Positions 16,262-24,445 of a stretch of 64,000 nt of DNA are shown here, piece by piece. The translations under genes were made by a program, and so were the position numbers. Source of the stretch: JABMMZ01 sp044341025 (GTDB lineage: Bacteria; Bacteroidota; Bacteroidia; NS11-12g; UBA955); NCBI GenBank assembly GCA_044341025.1, contig JBIISM010000010.1, positions 1-64,000 of the forward strand, given 5' to 3'. Numbering within the stretch: the stretch's first letter is position 1; every line of letters starts with the position of its first letter. A model generated the notes under the pieces. It was given only the letters and a program-made list of their open reading frames with translations. It made no database searches and was not told the DNA's origin.

Positions 16262-16269
16262 TATATTTG
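16262..16269 (+). promoter_or_regulatory. -7 element of the Nudix-helicase operon
   Basis: TATATTTG, exact TAnnTTTG match, only 5 nt before the ATG at 16275, so transcripts would be leaderless or nearly so. Confidence 0.7.
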
Positions 16270-16274
16270 CCTTA

Positions 16275-16670
16275 ATGAAACACATTGAGGTAGTTGCTGC
16301 CATAATTCAACACAAAGGTAAAACGCTTTGTGTTCAGAGGGCAGAAAGTAAATACGATTATATTTCCAAGAAATTCGAATTCCCAGGAGGTAAAGTTGAG
16401 GAAGGCGAATCAAATGAAGCTGCAATAATCAGAGAAATCAAAGAAGAACTTGAATTAGATATTCAAATATCTAATCCATACTTATCCGTATTTCACGAAT
16501 ACCCTGATTTTGCAATTACCATGCATGGGTTTTTATGCAATGCCGAAAATGATCAATTGGTGCTCAACGAACACATAGATTTTAAATGGCTTTCTATTTC
16601 AGAACTAGATCAATTGGATTGGGCTGCGGCAGATATTCCTTTTGTAAATAAATTGAAAGAATCTTTATGA
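16275..16670 (+). CDS. Nudix hydrolase (MutT-like NTP pyrophosphohydrolase)
   Basis: 131 residues, a complete single-domain Nudix enzyme. The Nudix box is intact: G-x5-E-x7-REUxEExGU as GGKVEEGESNEAAIIREIKEE (positions about 39-59). The N-terminus (VVAAIIQHKGKTLCVQRAES) is like MutT and CTP/8-oxo-dGTP pyrophosphohydrolases. The stop codon overlaps the start of the next gene (ATGA, 16667-16670), so the two proteins are translationally coupled and probably work together. A role in removing modified or alternative nucleotides beside a helicase-nuclease is inferred. Confidence 0.9.
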   Translation: MKHIEVVAAIIQHKGKTLCVQRAESKYDYISKKFEFPGGKVEEGESNEAAIIREIKEELELDIQISNPYLSVFHEYPDFAITMHGFLCNAENDQLVLNEHIDFKWLSISELDQLDWAAADIPFVNKLKESL

Positions 16671-19609
16671 GTATTGAAAATGACAACTTGTTAAATAGTT
16701 TACAAGCGGGATTCATAGGAAATATTAGATCGTCAAAAGGTGTTTATATGCCCCAAATATTGGTGAATGATAGTAAGTCAGGCATAAAAATATTAAGTAC
16801 CATTCAATCTGAATTGTTAAGCTGTTCTCAGTTTTGGATGTCTGTTGCATTCGTTACTACCAGCGGAGTTGTTGTATTGAAAAATGAGTTATTGAAATTA
16901 CAAAAGGATGGTAAAAAGGGAAAGATATTGGTTTCGCAATATTTAAACTTTACCCAACCTGAAGCATTAAAAGAATTGCTAAAGTTTAATAATATTGAAC
17001 TAAAAATAGTTAGTCAAGGGAACTTTCACTCAAAAGGATATATTTTTGATAAAGGCGCTATTTACAATTTAATAATTGGAAGCAGCAATTTAACAGACTC
17101 AGCCCTGAGCTCCAATAAAGAATTGAATATCAAAGTTTCGGGTACACAAATTAGTCCTGTAATTTCTGATGTTATGAATGGTTTCAATAAAGAATTTGAC
17201 TCGGCCTCAATTGTCAACGATGATTTTATAGAAAATTATGAAGTTGTTTATAAAAAGCAACTACAAAAAAACAGAGAAATAAAATCAATAATTGATTCGG
17301 ATGAAAATGTCGTAATTGTTCCAAACAAAATGCAAATTGAAGCCCTTAAAAGCTTAAATAAATTAAGGCAGGAAGGGAAATCAAAAGCAATTCTAATCTC
17401 AGCAACAGGAACAGGCAAAACTTTTTTGGGGGCATTTGATGCTAAACAATTTAATGCAAAAAGGCTACTCTTTATCGTGCATAGAGAAACGATTGTTCAG
17501 AAAAGTCTTCTTACATTCAAAGCAATATTTGGAGACTCGAGGTCTTATGGATTATATTCTGGCAAGAATTTAGAGATGGATAACGATTTCTTATTTTCCA
17601 CTATCCAAACCATCTCAAGAGAAAATCATTTAAATAAATTTCAAAAGGATGAGTTCGACTATATTATAATAGATGAGACTCATAGAGTAAGCGCAGATTC
17701 ATATCAGGTCGTTTTGGAATATTTCAAACCAAAGTTTCTACTTGGGATGACTGCAACTCCAGAGCGCACGGATAAAAAGGATATTATTAAAGATTTTGAT
17801 TATAACATTGCATACGAAATACGTTTAAATCAAGCATTGGAAGAAGAGATGCTGGCACCTTTCCATTACTTTGGTATACATGATATGTATGTTGATGATA
17901 AATTGATTGAGTCAAAAACTGATTTTAACAAATTGATAATACCAGATCGTATTAATCATATTTTAGAAAAAATTGAATTTTATTCCACCGATAATGGTGT
18001 GTTAAGAGGTTTGGTTTTTTGTTCAAGTAAGGATGAATGTAAAGCGATGTCCGAAGAGTTTAATAAAAAAATCTTTAGGGGAAGATATCTCAAAACAACT
18101 TATTTGAATAGCGACAATAAGGATTTAGTCAATAGGTTAGAAGCGATTGACAAACTTGAATCAAATGACTTGAAAAATAAACTTGATTTAATTTTTACTT
18201 ATGATGTATTCAACGAAGGCGTGGATATTCCAAAAGCTAATTTAGTGGTTTTAATGAGACCAACTCAATCCGCGATCGTTTTTGTTCAACAACTAGGAAG
18301 AGGATTAAGGAAATCTGAAGGTAAAGAATACTTAACCGTATTGGATTTTATAGGTAATTATAAAAATAATTATTTAATTCCAATTGCGCTTTTCGGAGAT
18401 ACTTCTTTTCAAAAAGATTCGTTAAGAAAATATATTTTAAATGGAAGTAATTTAATTCCTGGTTCATCTACCATAAATTTTGATGAGATATCAAAGAAGA
18501 AGATTTTTGAGTCTATTAATTCTGCTAACTTTAATTTAAAAAAACAGCTTGATTTGGATTATGGCAATTTAAAAAATAAAATAGGAAAACAACCTATGAT
18601 GTTGGATTTCATTGAAAATGGTGTTCGTGATCCTTTTTTCTATGTGGAATATTCAGATTCTTATTTGAATTATTCTATTGAAATGGAGAAAGATTCGAAC
18701 GTCAAATTGCAAGCAAAAGAGAAAAAAATATTGGAATATTTTTCTTTTGAAATTAATAATGGAAAGCGTGTATTGGAGTCATTCATTTTGAATGTATTAA
18801 TTGATGAGCTGCATATAAATATTGATTTATTTAAAACAAAAATAAAAGATCAATATGGTTTTGAAATTTCAGAAGCCGATATATACTCATCAGTAAATAA
18901 TTTGAATCTTGGTTATATAACCGAAAAGAAAGATAAAAACATATTCAGTATTAAAGAAATATATGGTTATAAGTTGTTTGATCTAAATTGGGGAAAAAAT
19001 ATAATAAGTAGAGATATCGACTTTGAGTATTGTTTGAAAAATGATGCTTTCAAAAAGTACCTAAAAGATTCTGTATGTTATTCTATCAAACAATTTGACA
19101 AGAAATTTAAAGAAAGTAAATTTATTAATGGATTTCTTTTATATGAAAAATATTCAAGAAAAGATGTTTTTAGAATATTAAACTGGGAGTCAAAACCTGT
19201 TGAACAGAATGTTGGAGGCTATATGATAAGTAAAGACAAAAAAGATTGTGCATTGTTCGTTAATTATTACAAAGACCCGCAAATTTCAGAAACAACAAAA
19301 TATAAAGACTATTTTATAAATCAAGATGAATTCATGTGGATGTCTAAGTCTAAAAGAAATCTTGAGAGTAATGATGTTAAAACTATTCATAATTTTGAAG
19401 ACGGTTTACGAATACCTCTTTTTATCAAAAAGTATAAAAAAGAAGGATTGGAATTTTACTTCATGGGAGATCTAACGCCTGTAAAAGAAAGTTTTGAAAT
19501 CGATAGCATTAAAAACGAAGAAGGAGAAATGGTGTCTGTAGTGAAAATTAAATTTCAAATGCAAATCCCAGTCGATGAAAATATTTTTCAATATTTAACA
19601 ACGCAATGA
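16667..19609 (+). CDS. PLD-nuclease / SF2 helicase / DUF3427 protein
   Basis: 980 residues in three parts. Residues ~40-180 form a phospholipase-D-like nuclease domain with HSKGYIF (H121, K123) and GSSNLTDSALSSNKELN (139-155). Residues ~220-600 form a DEAD/DEAH helicase: SATGTGKT (245-252), IIIDETHR (333-340), GMTATPERTD (360-369), FNEGVDIP and QQLGRGLRKS (541-550). Residues ~600-980 fit the DUF3427 region of this helicase family. The gene is far poorer in GC than its surroundings: bases 18481-18540 are 14/60 GC, whereas 19801-19860 in the next gene are 32/60. Together with the coupled Nudix gene it looks like an acquired module acting on foreign or damaged DNA. That function is inference. 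Confidence 0.88.
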   Translation: MSIENDNLLNSLQAGFIGNIRSSKGVYMPQILVNDSKSGIKILSTIQSELLSCSQFWMSVAFVTTSGVVVLKNELLKLQKDGKKGKILVSQYLNFTQPEALKELLKFNNIELKIVSQGNFHSKGYIFDKGAIYNLIIGSSNLTDSALSSNKELNIKVSGTQISPVISDVMNGFNKEFDSASIVNDDFIENYEVVYKKQLQKNREIKSIIDSDENVVIVPNKMQIEALKSLNKLRQEGKSKAILISATGTGKTFLGAFDAKQFNAKRLLFIVHRETIVQKSLLTFKAIFGDSRSYGLYSGKNLEMDNDFLFSTIQTISRENHLNKFQKDEFDYIIIDETHRVSADSYQVVLEYFKPKFLLGMTATPERTDKKDIIKDFDYNIAYEIRLNQALEEEMLAPFHYFGIHDMYVDDKLIESKTDFNKLIIPDRINHILEKIEFYSTDNGVLRGLVFCSSKDECKAMSEEFNKKIFRGRYLKTTYLNSDNKDLVNRLEAIDKLESNDLKNKLDLIFTYDVFNEGVDIPKANLVVLMRPTQSAIVFVQQLGRGLRKSEGKEYLTVLDFIGNYKNNYLIPIALFGDTSFQKDSLRKYILNGSNLIPGSSTINFDEISKKKIFESINSANFNLKKQLDLDYGNLKNKIGKQPMMLDFIENGVRDPFFYVEYSDSYLNYSIEMEKDSNVKLQAKEKKILEYFSFEINNGKRVLESFILNVLIDELHINIDLFKTKIKDQYGFEISEADIYSSVNNLNLGYITEKKDKNIFSIKEIYGYKLFDLNWGKNIISRDIDFEYCLKNDAFKKYLKDSVCYSIKQFDKKFKESKFINGFLLYEKYSRKDVFRILNWESKPVEQNVGGYMISKDKKDCALFVNYYKDPQISETTKYKDYFINQDEFMWMSKSKRNLESNDVKTIHNFEDGLRIPLFIKKYKKEGLEFYFMGDLTPVKESFEIDSIKNEEGEMVSVVKIKFQMQIPVDENIFQYLTTQ

Positions 19610-19719
19610 GTACTTACTTTTTAATTGGTTTTTGTCCGCCTCCCACTATCAACTTGTTCTTGCGAAAGCCTTTGGTTTAAATATAGTGAAATGGAGTTCA
19701 AATCCAAAAGGCTTTCCCC

Positions 19720-22056
19720 CTAAATAACCTTCACCTCATACTCCCACACCTTCCCATCTTTCAGTGTTACTGTTACCGTCAAAATGGTATCGGCAGGCAG
19801 TGTGCTTGGGCTGATTTCAGGTTCCCACACCAAGGTGTTGAGGCCGTAGCCGTTGTTGATGGCTTCTAGTTTTACAGGGATGTTGTTGCGCAATTGGTCG
19901 TGCATGCTTACCGTTGCCCCTTCAAGGTTGCGGTCTATGGAGAAACTCCATTTTTTGAAGATCAACATGCGTGGGCATTCGCGGGCTGGTGGCCAGGCAA
20001 TGTATTGGTTTTTGTATTTTAGGGTATCAACGGTTCTGCTTTGGTCAACAGCCTTGATGACGGTGTAAGACTTGGCGGTTCCTATGCCCATGTATTGTGC
20101 TTTTGGGTACAACAACCAACGGCGGTTGCCCACGCTGGCATGGTTTTGTCCCATAGCAGCGGTAACCGCTATACAAGGGTTGCCGTCTTTCGACAAGATT
20201 GAATTTTTAAGGGCGTCAAAACCTGCAGGTATATAACAACGCCAGCCTTCGCTTGGGGTATGGCTCATGCTGCGGTTGGCTTCGCACATCAGTGCGGCAT
20301 ACATGCAGTATTCGTTGTCTTGAACCGTCAATACAATTTCTTCGCTAAGGCCCGCCATGCGTCTAAAATAGTTGATACGGCGCTCAGCCCTTTGCATCAC
20401 CTCAGCTGGCATGCTGCCTTCCATGCACGAATCGGCATAACCGTTCCATGCGTATTCAGGAACACCGTTTTCGTTTTTTCCCTTAGGGTTCACGCGGCTT
20501 CCAAAGTAATTGAGCTTAAAATCGTTCTCTACTATTTTGCGCCATAGGTCCTCCAATTTCAACACATCGGCATTGGCTTTAGGCATTTCAAAATGCGCAG
20601 CATCCACATTGGTTTGCTTGCGGGTTTGTTGCCAAATATCGCGTGCCAACTTGAAGTCGCCCGAATCGGCAGCTTCGCCAATTAAACGCAAACGGTAGGT
20701 TCTGGCCATAGGAGAAAACTCTAATAATTTCGGAAAGTCCTTCGCTGCAATTTCGTTAAGGTGGATTAAAGGCAATAGGTCGTAATAGCTCGCGCTAGTT
20801 TTGTTGGCCGAAGAAGTATAATCGGCTCTGGTCTTAATGGTTTTAAGCTCTTTAGGATTCAAAGCAATATGGCGTTCCAAAAGGTATTCGGCACATTGGA
20901 TGTTTTTTTCAGCGCGCAATAGAGCATTGTAATCTATGGTTTCATGTTGGTCGGCAAAATGGGCTTGGCGTTCTTTGAATTTTGAAGTCACTTCGTAAAA
21001 CCAAGTGGCGTAAGTGGCCTCTTTTAATCCAAGGTCTTTAAAATAGTAACGTATTTTGGGCAAGAAGGTAGACTCGTCCATGCCAGCAAAAATGTCAAAT
21101 TTCTGAATGCTAATCAGTTGCTTCGATTTTACTTTGTTGATTTTGCTCTTGGCGTATTTGTCCATCAGCACATCAAACTGGGCTTGCTCGTTGTTGGTGG
21201 CCAAACCATTTAAGAGGAATATAAAAATAGAGTTTTCTCGGTGGTTGAGGAACGAATCGCTGGGGAAGTCTTTCAAACCACGTTCAACGGCGGTGAGGTA
21301 ATCGTCACTTGGTGGAATTTGGTCGAGGGTGTAGCGCATCAGCACATAGGTGTAGTCGTTAAGTATGGCGTCGTTGGGCAGGATTTCACGGCCATTTTTC
21401 ACCACCACATAGGCAGAATCGTAGGCATTAAGGTCCATGTAATATTTGCACAATTTGCGGAAAGGCTCTTTGTGGTAACCAAATACACGCGAGTTGCTGT
21501 CGAGCACGGCGGCGTATATCATGTCTGCCGATTTTTTAAACAAAGGCACGGCTTCCGATTTTTGATCAAGGTTCCAGTAACAATCGGCTGCCAATACCAT
21601 CGATTGGGTATCGAGGGCAAAGTACATGCTGCGTTTGAACAATGGCAAAGCCTTGGCGTATTTTTTTAAGTTGTACGATTCAATGGCCTCTTTGTTGCTC
21701 AGGCGCACCAAACTGTATAGGTAATCGAGGTTTGCCATTTTAAAGGCATAGTCGTTGTTCTTGTTCTTGCTTACTTCCACAGCTTTTTCTGCAAATTTTA
21801 AGGCATCTTTAATTGCTGCGGGGAATTTGTCGAACATACCTGGGTCTTTGGAAATGGCCAGCATCACTTTCGATCTTAACAAAAGAACTTCTGGGGCATT
21901 TTTGGTGTCTTTGTGCTCAAGGCATTTGTCCAATAATTTAAGGGCACTTTTGAGATTGCCCCCAGCAAACGCTTTTTCAGCTTTTGAAAAATTTGAGGTT
22001 TGGGCCATGCTGCTCAAGGCAAAAAAGCAGGTTAGAAGTAGTGCGAAGTTTTTCAT
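19720..22056 (-). CDS. Secreted TPR protein with C-terminal CAP-like domain
   Basis: 778 residues from the ATG at 22056, which gives a clean signal peptide (MKNFALLLTCFFALSSMAQ). The frame runs further upstream but only into the next gene. Residues ~25-500 are helical TPR-type repeats (KAEKAFAGGNLKSALKLLDK, YAKALPLFKRSMYFA). The last ~200 residues resemble a CAP/SCP domain: RINYFRRMAGL, SMSHTPSEGWRCY, HASVGNRRWLLYP and MGIGTA follow the order of the CAP helix, His, and GNRxWLLYP motifs. CAP proteins can be lytic, adhesive or carbohydrate-binding. A second CAP-like protein is encoded at 3790. GC is normal for the window, unlike the preceding helicase gene. Confidence 0.75.
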   Translation of the reverse strand: MKNFALLLTCFFALSSMAQTSNFSKAEKAFAGGNLKSALKLLDKCLEHKDTKNAPEVLLLRSKVMLAISKDPGMFDKFPAAIKDALKFAEKAVEVSKNKNNDYAFKMANLDYLYSLVRLSNKEAIESYNLKKYAKALPLFKRSMYFALDTQSMVLAADCYWNLDQKSEAVPLFKKSADMIYAAVLDSNSRVFGYHKEPFRKLCKYYMDLNAYDSAYVVVKNGREILPNDAILNDYTYVLMRYTLDQIPPSDDYLTAVERGLKDFPSDSFLNHRENSIFIFLLNGLATNNEQAQFDVLMDKYAKSKINKVKSKQLISIQKFDIFAGMDESTFLPKIRYYFKDLGLKEATYATWFYEVTSKFKERQAHFADQHETIDYNALLRAEKNIQCAEYLLERHIALNPKELKTIKTRADYTSSANKTSASYYDLLPLIHLNEIAAKDFPKLLEFSPMARTYRLRLIGEAADSGDFKLARDIWQQTRKQTNVDAAHFEMPKANADVLKLEDLWRKIVENDFKLNYFGSRVNPKGKNENGVPEYAWNGYADSCMEGSMPAEVMQRAERRINYFRRMAGLSEEIVLTVQDNEYCMYAALMCEANRSMSHTPSEGWRCYIPAGFDALKNSILSKDGNPCIAVTAAMGQNHASVGNRRWLLYPKAQYMGIGTAKSYTVIKAVDQSRTVDTLKYKNQYIAWPPARECPRMLIFKKWSFSIDRNLEGATVSMHDQLRNNIPVKLEAINNGYGLNTLVWEPEISPSTLPADTILTVTVTLKDGKVWEYEVKVI

Positions 22057-22093
22057 GGTTGAATTATAAACTCTAGGATTGCTCGATTTATTG

Positions 22094-22390
22094 TTATAGG
22101 GTTTCACTTTGAACTTGCACGCTCCAAGCCTCAGCTTTGAATGCAAATTTACTTTTGGTGTCGCGCCAAGTGCTGGCAAATAGCTCTGAGTCGCGGTAGG
22201 CATTAAGATTCTCTTCACTTTGCCAATAGCTGTAAGTAAAAAGAACATTGGTTTGATTGATGTCGGCAAGCAGTGTCAGACCGGCGCAACCTTCACAACC
22301 GCGTATTTTGTGTTTTACTTCTTCAAAAAGTCTTAAGAAATTGTCTATCTCTTCTGGGCGGAAGGTCATTTTTACAATACGCTGTATCAT
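22094..22390 (-). CDS. ABM-family (antibiotic biosynthesis monooxygenase-like) protein
   Basis: 98 residues, a ferredoxin-like alpha/beta dimer fold of the ABM family: MTFRPEEIDNFLRLFEEV, CEGCAGLTLLAD, FTYSYWQSEENLNAYRDSE and the C-terminal AEAWSV strand. YgiN-like members act as quinol monooxygenases or haem-handling enzymes; the substrate here is unknown. Its ATG overlaps the stop of the SAM hydrolase gene (ATGA, 22387-22390). Confidence 0.85.
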   Translation of the reverse strand: MIQRIVKMTFRPEEIDNFLRLFEEVKHKIRGCEGCAGLTLLADINQTNVLFTYSYWQSEENLNAYRDSELFASTWRDTKSKFAFKAEAWSVQVQSETL

Positions 22391-23121
22391 TGTCTTTCTA
22401 TAATAATTTTGGTATCGTCTTTAATTCTGAACAATTGTTTGGCATTGCCCATATTGATTTGCAAACAAAGGTAACCATTGCGGCTAAAGGTGATGATGGC
22501 AGAACCGGGAATGACATCGGTAATGTGTTTGCCAATGCGGTTAAACGATTGGCCAAGGTAATGCTGCATTCGGATTTTGAAATCGGAATTTCCAATGAAT
22601 TCATTGAACTGTGTTTCGGTCAAGTTGAAATAGCAATTTCCAAGTGCATCAATAAAAATGCATTCAGCAAAGGCTATGTCACCGTTAATTTGTACAGATT
22701 TGTTGTAGCTTAATTTTAATTGAGTACCGGCCTTTGGCAGACCATTCATTTTATTTTTTTTGAAGGCTTCAATACAATTTAGGTACCCACTGCTCGGAAC
22801 CATGTAAACTTCATCTTGATTTAATGTTTCCAAAACCATACCAATGAGTCCGTTGTTGGGAAAAATATACAGATTTTCTTGGTGTACATAAGCCACCAAA
22901 TCTTTCTTCGAACCCACCAAGTTTAGGTAGATATTTCCACCCTTCGGGTTTTCGGGTAATTGCTTGCAAATAAAGGCGGCTTCGATGGTGTTATTGAGCC
23001 GTATGCTGTGGGTAATATCGATGATTAAATCCTCGGGAAATTGGGTGTAAATTTCCGACTTCAAAATGCCTATTTTGTAAGAATCTTTTTGTAAATCTGA
23101 TATGAATAGTATCGCTGCCAA
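22387..23121 (-). CDS. SAM hydroxide adenosyltransferase (DUF62 family, SAM hydrolase)
   Basis: 244 residues of the family that splits S-adenosylmethionine to adenosine and methionine. Visible landmarks are ISDLQKDSYKIGILKSEI (matching the DFGxxDxYxGxMKG start), DITHSI, IFPNNGLIG (matching PDNGL) and the C-terminal domain with IDALGNCYFNLT and GSAIITFSRNGYLCLQIN. The usual VDPGVG strand is reduced, as in other Bacteroidota versions. The start is TTG at 23121, with TATTTTTG 19 nt upstream. It is coupled to the ABM gene and divergent from phoH. Confidence 0.85.
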   Translation of the reverse strand: MAAILFISDLQKDSYKIGILKSEIYTQFPEDLIIDITHSIRLNNTIEAAFICKQLPENPKGGNIYLNLVGSKKDLVAYVHQENLYIFPNNGLIGMVLETLNQDEVYMVPSSGYLNCIEAFKKNKMNGLPKAGTQLKLSYNKSVQINGDIAFAECIFIDALGNCYFNLTETQFNEFIGNSDFKIRMQHYLGQSFNRIGKHITDVIPGSAIITFSRNGYLCLQINMGNAKQLFRIKDDTKIIIERQ

Positions 23122-23128
23122 AATTTTG

Positions 23129-23148
23129 TATATTCGTTGGCAAAAATA
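23129..23148. promoter_or_regulatory. Overlapping divergent promoters of phoH and SAM hydrolase
   Basis: Plus strand TATATTCG (23129-23136, one change from TAnnTTTG) points to phoH. Minus strand TATTTTTG (23148-23141, exact) points to the SAM hydrolase gene. The two -7 elements are only 4 bp apart, so the genes probably compete for polymerase. Confidence 0.55.
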
Positions 23149-23184
23149 TCCACTTATTCGTCATTAAAAAAAAGTAATTACGCA

Positions 23185-24135
23185 TTGTCTGAAAAAAGTT
23201 ATTTAATTGAAGATCTGCACCCCTTAGAAGCCTATGGTGCCAACAATGTTTATCTTGAAAAGATTAAACAAAATTTTCCAAAATTGAGAATTGTAGCCCG
23301 AGGCAACGAGCTAAAAGCCATTGGAGAAGAATCGGAGGTCGATTCACTTTTGCAAAAATTCGCTCAATATGTAAGTCTAATTGAAAAGGGTCGTGAACTC
23401 AACGACTCCTTGGTTAGAGAAATATTTGGTTCGGGTGCAAGCACTTTAGAAGAATCTCTGAACAACAACACCGATGCCGACAACAACACCATTTTGTTTG
23501 GCAACAATGGCAAGCCGATTAAAGCCCGGACGGCCAACCAAATTCGTTTGGTAAAAGAAATTACAAAGAACGACATTGTTTTTGCCCTCGGACCTGCCGG
23601 TACAGGTAAAACCTACACAGCCGTTGCCGTTGCGGTTAAGGCACTTAAAAACAAAGAAATAAAACGCATTATATTAACCAGGCCAGCGGTTGAAGCAGGA
23701 GAGAGTTTGGGTTTTTTGCCAGGCGATTTAAAAGAAAAGATAGATCCTTATTTAAGGCCATTGTACGATGCCTTAGACGATATGATACCGCCAGATAAAT
23801 TGAAGTTGTATTTGGAAAACCGCACCATAGAGGTAGCGCCTTTGGCCTTCATGCGCGGAAGGACCTTAGACAATTGCTTTGTTATTTTGGATGAGGCGCA
23901 GAATACCACCGATTTGCAAATCAAGATGTTCTTAACCCGCATGGGTCCAAATGCGAAGTTGATTATAACCGGCGATCTAAGTCAGGTTGACTTACCCGCC
24001 AAACAAACTTCAGGATTGTTGAAAGCCACTAGGATACTAGAAAAAATCAATGGTATCAGCATGGTGGTTCTAAACGTCGACGATGTGGTAAGGCACAGGT
24101 TGGTGAAGGATATTATTAAAGCTTATGAAGCTTAG
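23185..24135 (+). CDS. PhoH-family ATPase
   Basis: 316 residues from a TTG at 23185 (SEKSYLIEDLHPLEAYGANN), which matches the usual N-terminus of Bacteroidota PhoH. The in-frame TTG at 23137 lies right at the end of the -7 element and could not be on the transcript. Walker A GPAGTGKT and Walker B FVILDEAQNTT are intact, and the GDLSQVDLP motif is present. PhoH is an ATP-binding helicase-like protein linked to RNA metabolism (YbeZ type). An N-terminal KH-like segment (LRIVARGNELKAIGEESEV) precedes the ATPase. Confidence 0.9.
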   Translation: MSEKSYLIEDLHPLEAYGANNVYLEKIKQNFPKLRIVARGNELKAIGEESEVDSLLQKFAQYVSLIEKGRELNDSLVREIFGSGASTLEESLNNNTDADNNTILFGNNGKPIKARTANQIRLVKEITKNDIVFALGPAGTGKTYTAVAVAVKALKNKEIKRIILTRPAVEAGESLGFLPGDLKEKIDPYLRPLYDALDDMIPPDKLKLYLENRTIEVAPLAFMRGRTLDNCFVILDEAQNTTDLQIKMFLTRMGPNAKLIITGDLSQVDLPAKQTSGLLKATRILEKINGISMVVLNVDDVVRHRLVKDIIKAYEA

Positions 24136-24383
24136 GGGATAGGGGCTAGGTCCCGATAGCTATCGGGATAGGGTTTAGTTTTTTTGTAATACTTCAAGAT
24201 TTCGTTTTTTAATATCAATTCATCCATCTATCGCGTAACGTGACGGAACAGAGTGGAGTCTCCTGTTCTGGGATCAATTTTTCATTTTCTCATTTTCTCA
24301 ATTTATCCATCAATTCCAGTAATTTGATCACCTTCCTATCCAAATATATGTCCACTACAACAACCCCCTGTTAACAAAAATCG
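24136..24383. repeat. Composite repeat spacer between phoH and purC
   Basis: Order of parts: TAGGGNN heptads (24133-24150) interrupted by the palindrome TCCCGATAGCTATCGGGA (24151-24168); then TAGGGTTTAGTTTTTTT; then AATACTTCAAGATTTCG (24188-24204); then the short hairpin element copy C (24230-24274); then an octamer array (24275-24306, CAATTTTT / CATTTTCT / CATTTTCT / CAATTTAT). The same parts recur at 30.4-30.6 kb, 34.66-34.88 kb and 36.69-36.9 kb. No gene is seen. Confidence 0.75.
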
Positions 24384-24413
24384 TTTGATTACTTCATAAA
24401 AATCGTATTTTTG
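24384..24413 (+). promoter_or_regulatory. purC promoter
   Basis: TTTG (24384-24387), 18-nt spacer, TATTTTTG (24406-24413). The start codon is about 32 nt downstream. Confidence 0.65.
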
Positions 24414-24445
24414 TTTTTTATTTTCAGAAAAATTTGACACAAACC

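Noticed and set aside
16667..19609. Type III restriction subunit (Res) for the helicase
   Set aside because: The N-terminal PLD domain and the C-terminal DUF3427-like region do not fit Res, and no methyltransferase gene is beside it.
22057..22269. Upstream extension of the TPR-CAP gene
   Set aside because: It runs through the ABM gene on the same strand, and the ATG at 22056 begins a clear signal peptide.
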